Source: Chloroflexi bacterium RBG_16_57_11 (GTDB taxonomy: Bacteria; Chloroflexota; Anaerolineae; Anaerolineales; UBA4823). Taken from it: a stretch of DNA of 9,834 nt. The notes beneath the pieces were generated by a model. That model worked only from the letters and a program-made list of their open reading frames with translations, ran no database searches and was not told where the DNA came from. The stretch is from assembly GCA_001795165.1 (NCBI GenBank), contig MGNS01000111.1:8077-17910 (forward strand), written 5' to 3'. A program made the position numbers and the translations under genes. This document shows, piece by piece, positions 6,716 to 9,834 of the stretch. How positions within the stretch are numbered: position 1 is the first letter of the stretch; the number at the start of each line of letters is the position of its first letter.

Positions 6716-7825
6716 ATGGTCAGACGACTGCTCTACTTAATGGGGATCGCTGTTATATGTGTGGTTTTGAATCATGCTTCAGGTTGGGGCTTTGTCTCCA
6801 TGTTTTGGTGGACGGATCGTTATATGCCGGTTAGCGTGCCGAACTTTGAACAGCTCGGCAGCGTAAGCTATTATGCCTTGCGTATGATCGAACAGTTCAT
6901 TATCTTTGCAATTCCTTCCTTCCTGTTCGTATCTGGCTTTTTCCTGGCATTTGCCACTGGTCGCAATCGCACGACCGTTGGTAGAGATGTGATCTTTACC
7001 CGGGTGAAAAATCTTTTGATCCCATACCTCATCTGGTCTTGTGTGTTGCTTGGGCTGGAGGTGATCTTGGGGCGCAATCTGACGCTCGAGGAGTTCATCC
7101 GGATCTTGCTGACCGGCCAGGCGACCGAAGCCTATTACTTCATCCCGGTGCTGATCCAACTGTATCTGATTTCCTTTTTCCTGATCCCGCTGGCGAGGAA
7201 ATATTGGAAATCCGTGTTGATTCTCACAGGTCTTCTCCAGCTCTTTATCCTGCTGGTGCGTTACGTGATGATTTTGGGTCTGGATATACCCGCCTTACAA
7301 CCCTTCTATTTTCTCACCAGTAGCTGGCTCTTTACCAGCTTCCTGTTCTGGTTTACCTTTGGCGTGGTGTTCGGCTTTCATAATCCGATCATCAAACCCT
7401 GGTTGATCCGGATCCGCTGGTACGTGCTTGCTAGCCTGGTCGTGGTGTTCTTTTTGGGCATTTTCGAGTGGGAGGCGTTGCTGCAAGCATCAGGAAAGGA
7501 GTGGATCGCCCCACAAGAGACTTTCATCGATCAGATCTACGCCGGGTTGTTCTTGATCGCTTTCCTGGGCTTCGAATCTGCGGCCTTGCCCGGGATGAGG
7601 ACGATCAGCCAGATTGGGACCAAATCTTTTGGCGTTTACCTGGTGCATTCGTTGGCGCTGATCTATACGGCGAAACTGATCTACCATTTTATTCCCGGGC
7701 TCCTGGGCGTGCAGTGGCTCTTCCAGCCTATCCTGTTCGCGGCAGGTCTTGGATTACCACTACTCTTGATGGAGATCACGGCTCGTTCACCAGCGCGCCG
7801 TTATTATTCGGTCTTGTTCGGGTAA
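6716..7825 (+). CDS. Membrane acyltransferase family 3, copy 2 (tandem paralogue)
   Basis: Second family-3 membrane acyltransferase, again exactly 369 residues, aligning with copy 1 end to end without a gap. By hand count about 156 of 369 positions are identical (roughly 42%). Shared landmarks fall at the same numbers: Asn19-His20, W32-T33 and R35-Y36, LIPYLIWS (101-108), TGLLQ (171-175), IRxRW (231-235), EW (251-252), KS.G.YLVH (303-311), LMEI (351-354) and RRYY (361-364). The loop after residue 180 diverges most. The ATG is the first usable start after an in-frame TAG at 6704; no strong ribosome binding site is visible. The stop lies 21 bp before the epimerase start. Likely an old tandem duplication whose copies differ in acyl acceptor, donor or position, or form a heteromer; which is unknown. 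Confidence 0.88.
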   Translation: MVRRLLYLMGIAVICVVLNHASGWGFVSMFWWTDRYMPVSVPNFEQLGSVSYYALRMIEQFIIFAIPSFLFVSGFFLAFATGRNRTTVGRDVIFTRVKNLLIPYLIWSCVLLGLEVILGRNLTLEEFIRILLTGQATEAYYFIPVLIQLYLISFFLIPLARKYWKSVLILTGLLQLFILLVRYVMILGLDIPALQPFYFLTSSWLFTSFLFWFTFGVVFGFHNPIIKPWLIRIRWYVLASLVVVFFLGIFEWEALLQASGKEWIAPQETFIDQIYAGLFLIAFLGFESAALPGMRTISQIGTKSFGVYLVHSLALIYTAKLIYHFIPGLLGVQWLFQPILFAAGLGLPLLLMEITARSPARRYYSVLFG

Positions 7826-7846
7826 ATTTCACCTATCGAGGTGCTC

Positions 7847-8845
7847 ATGAGCAAAATTCTGGTAACTGGTGGAGCTGGTTTCATTGGCTCGCACCTGACA
7901 GAAGGTCTGGTCAACCAAGGGCATGAAGTGGTTGTCCTGGATGACCTGAGTGGCGGTTTTGTAGATAATGTTGTTAGCGGCGCACACCTGGTTCAAGGTT
8001 CGATCATCGATGTGGAATTGATCAATAACCTTTTTGCAAAGGAACGCTTCGGGTACGTTTACCACCTGGCTGCTTATGCGGCAGAGGGGTTGAGCCATTT
8101 CATTAAGCGCTTCAACTACACCAACAACCTGATCGGAAGTGTAAACCTGATTAATGCAGCGGTCAACTTTGGGATCAAGTGTTTCGTGTTCACCTCCTCG
8201 ATAGCAGTTTATGGTGCAAGCCCGGAATTACCCATGACCGAAAAAACCGTACCCCATCCTGAGGACCCTTATGGGATCGCCAAGCTGGCGGTGGAGCAGG
8301 AGCTGGGGGTCTGCAAACAAATGTTTGGCCTGGATCACGTTATTTTCCGGCCACATAATGTGTATGGCGAGCGGCAGAATATCGGCGATAAGTATCGCAA
8401 TGTTGTAGGGATATTTATGAACCAGCTCCTGCAGGGTAAGCCGATGACTGTGTTTGGAGATGGCACCCAAACCAGGGCATTCAGCTATATCGGCGATCTG
8501 GTACCGATAATGGTTCGATCCATATCTGAGCCTGGAGCCTATAACCAAATCTTCAATATTGGCGCAGACCAACCCTACAGCGTTAACGAGCTGGCAATCG
8601 AGGTAGCACGTGCGATGGAGGTGGAGCCAGATATTGCCCATATGCCGCCTCGCAATGAAGTCCTGAATGCTTATTCTTCACATGAGAAGGTTCTGCGCGT
8701 CTTCGGCGAGCAGAAGCTGACCAGCCTGGAAGAAGGTTTGGGCCGCATGGCCGCCTGGGTGAAGCAACACGGTGCACGGCAGAGCAAGAAATTCGATGAT
8801 GTTGAGGTTATGAAGAACTTCCCGGTAGCCTGGTTATCCTCCTGA
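7847..8845 (+). CDS. NAD-dependent nucleotide-sugar epimerase/dehydratase (GalE-like extended SDR)
   Basis: Extended short-chain dehydrogenase/reductase of 332 residues acting on a nucleotide sugar in the cytosol. The N-terminal Rossmann motif is TGGAGFIGSH (7-16). The catalytic set is Ser in FTSSIAVYG (115-123) plus Tyr142 and Lys146 in PYGIAK. The substrate-binding half includes FRPHNVYG (167-174), VFGDGTQTRAFSYIGD (202-217) and FNIGADQPYSVNEL (236-249). Together these fit the UDP-glucose/UDP-GlcNAc 4-epimerase group better than the dehydratases, though the exact sugar cannot be assigned. I chose ATG 7847 because GAGG at 7838-7841 precedes it; an upstream GTG (7841) overlaps that site. It follows the second acyltransferase by 21 bp and its stop overlaps the next start (TGATG), showing continued operon structure. 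Confidence 0.9.
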   Translation: MSKILVTGGAGFIGSHLTEGLVNQGHEVVVLDDLSGGFVDNVVSGAHLVQGSIIDVELINNLFAKERFGYVYHLAAYAAEGLSHFIKRFNYTNNLIGSVNLINAAVNFGIKCFVFTSSIAVYGASPELPMTEKTVPHPEDPYGIAKLAVEQELGVCKQMFGLDHVIFRPHNVYGERQNIGDKYRNVVGIFMNQLLQGKPMTVFGDGTQTRAFSYIGDLVPIMVRSISEPGAYNQIFNIGADQPYSVNELAIEVARAMEVEPDIAHMPPRNEVLNAYSSHEKVLRVFGEQKLTSLEEGLGRMAAWVKQHGARQSKKFDDVEVMKNFPVAWLSS

Positions 8846-9750
8846 TGCCATCCTCGCCAGTTGTAATCAGCGTCATTCTTAATACCAACCGCCGCGAAGA
8901 CACCCTGGAGTGCCTGTCCTCGCTCGATCAGAGCACCTATCAAAATCATCGCACGATTGTCCTGGATAATGCCTCGACCGACGGTTCGTGTGAGGCAATC
9001 CGCGCAAAGTTTCCTGAGGTCCAGGTAATCTCCTTAGAGCGTAATCTGGGTTATACTGGGAATAATAATGTGGGCATTGGTATGGCAATGGAGCAGGGGG
9101 CGGATTGGGTGTTTGTTTTGAATGAAGACACCGTGGTTGCGGAGGATTGTATTGCGCAGTTGATTTCAGCGGCGGAGGGCGATCCAGGAGTAGGAATTGC
9201 CGGGCCATTAGTGTACCATCATGACGTGCCAACTGTGATCCAATCTGCAGGTGGAAAGCTGGATAAGCGTTGGTATGCCGTGCACGTCGGACAAAACGAG
9301 CAGGATCACGGCCAATATAGCCAGCCGCAAGCAGTGGACTATATTTCAGGCTGTGCGATCCTGGTCAAAAGACAGGTAATCGAAAAAATCGGCGGTCTGG
9401 AGGAGCGCTTCTTTTATTATTGGGAAGAGACGGACTGGTGTGCACGCGCTCGTGAGCATGGTTGGACGGTCCTGCTGGTTCCGCAGGCCAGGTTGTGGCA
9501 TAAAGGTGTGCAACGCGATTATCATCCAGGCCCGAATGTGACTTATTACAACACGCGTAATCGTTTTGGCTTTCTAGCCCGGCACCACGCGCCGCTTTCT
9601 GTCTGGTGGTTTACATGGGCGAGGACCATCCTCACCCTGGCAAGCTGGTCAGTCAGGCCTAGGTGGCGTCACATGCGAGGTCATCGAGACGCGATGTGGC
9701 AGGGAATGCTGGATTTCCTCCGCGGGCGTTGGGGTATGCGCTCAGCTTGA
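8845..9750 (+). CDS. Glycosyltransferase family 2 (rhamnosyltransferase-like)
   Basis: GT-A fold glycosyltransferase of 301 residues. Family marks: an N-terminal ISVILNTNRREDTLECLSSL stretch (8-27), DNASTDGS (41-48) with Asp41 and Asp46, ERNLGYTGNNNVG (65-77), the metal-binding NEDT (93-96, the DXD counterpart), SGCAILVKRQVIEKIGG (168-184) and the acceptor-side FFYYWEETDWC (189-199). This pattern is that of WbbL/rhamnosyltransferase-like GT2 enzymes that extend cell-surface glycans. The C-terminus (about 250-301) is basic and aromatic, including a short hydrophobic stretch (WWFTWARTILTLASW, 254-268) that may sit against the membrane. The start overlaps the epimerase stop by one base (TGATG), so it is translationally coupled. 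The transferred sugar is not deducible; rhamnose is only the family default. Confidence 0.92.
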   Translation: MPSSPVVISVILNTNRREDTLECLSSLDQSTYQNHRTIVLDNASTDGSCEAIRAKFPEVQVISLERNLGYTGNNNVGIGMAMEQGADWVFVLNEDTVVAEDCIAQLISAAEGDPGVGIAGPLVYHHDVPTVIQSAGGKLDKRWYAVHVGQNEQDHGQYSQPQAVDYISGCAILVKRQVIEKIGGLEERFFYYWEETDWCARAREHGWTVLLVPQARLWHKGVQRDYHPGPNVTYYNTRNRFGFLARHHAPLSVWWFTWARTILTLASWSVRPRWRHMRGHRDAMWQGMLDFLRGRWGMRSA

Positions 9751-9752
9751 AA

Positions 9753-9834
9753 ATGAGAGTTCTCTTTCTCTCCACCTGGTTCCCATATCCGCCAAATCAG
9801 GGCAGTAAAATCCGGGCTTATTACCTGCTCAAGG
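9753..9834 (+). CDS. Glycosyltransferase (GT4-like), N-terminus, cut by window end
   Basis: An ATG two bases after the preceding stop opens a frame that reads MRVLFLSTWFPYPPNQGSKI and continues without a stop to the window edge (27 full codons). This opening, beta strand 'VLFLST' followed by 'FPYPPNQGSKIR', is typical of the acceptor-binding N-domain of GT-B glycosyltransferases. In particular it resembles the group whose members start with 'FP.P...G.k.R'. No good Shine-Dalgarno is seen, so translation is probably coupled to the GT2 gene. Its sugar is unknown. Confidence 0.75.
   Translation, partial: MRVLFLSTWFPYPPNQGSKIRAYYLLK

Overview
The window is a stretch of a bacterial surface-glycan (exopolysaccharide, O-antigen or S-layer glycan) gene cluster. 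Every convincing gene lies on the + strand. Both ends cut genes: the 3' part of a GT4 glycosyltransferase on the left and the first 27 codons of another on the right. Moderate GC, mixed ATG/GTG starts and short intergenic gaps point to an environmental bacterium. The gene style is reminiscent of Chloroflexota (Anaerolineae), but no phylogenetic marker is present and that assignment is a low-confidence guess.

Left part (1-1621): a GT4 glycosyltransferase C-terminus overlaps by 4 bp a complete non-hydrolysing UDP-GlcNAc 2-epimerase (wecB/mnaA type), which would supply UDP-ManNAc. Next comes about 750 bp without a convincing gene (1622-2372). This gap holds a cluster of short palindromes, a possible promoter flanked by a 9-bp inverted repeat, and a perfect 13-bp hairpin directly before the ribosome binding site of the following gene.

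Centre (2373-7825): an acyl-CoA-dehydrogenase-like flavoenzyme, a stand-alone amino acid adenylation enzyme and a free-standing carrier protein, followed by two tandem integral-membrane acyltransferases (family 3) of identical length. The three soluble proteins have the composition of the PltE/PltF/PltL (RedW/RedM/RedO, CloN3/CloN4/CloN5) system, which turns L-proline into pyrrole-2-carboxyl-S-carrier protein. The adenylation pocket reads DLFYLALVCK, like the code I recall for stand-alone prolyl-AMP ligases. The dehydrogenase lacks the usual C-terminal catalytic Glu but has one at the isovaleryl-CoA-dehydrogenase position.

Right part (7847-9834): a GalE-like extended-SDR nucleotide-sugar epimerase, a GT2 rhamnosyltransferase-like glycosyltransferase and the start of a GT4 glycosyltransferase.

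Working model (inference): proline is activated, loaded on the carrier protein and oxidised to a pyrrole-2-carboxyl thioester. One or both membrane acyltransferases then place the acyl group on a sugar of the glycan built by the neighbouring enzymes. The logic parallels DltA/DltC/DltB D-alanylation of teichoic acids, but uses a natural-product pyrrole pathway and AT3 acyltransferases. A pyrrole-decorated surface glycan would be, to my knowledge, an undescribed modification and is the main reason to look again at this window.
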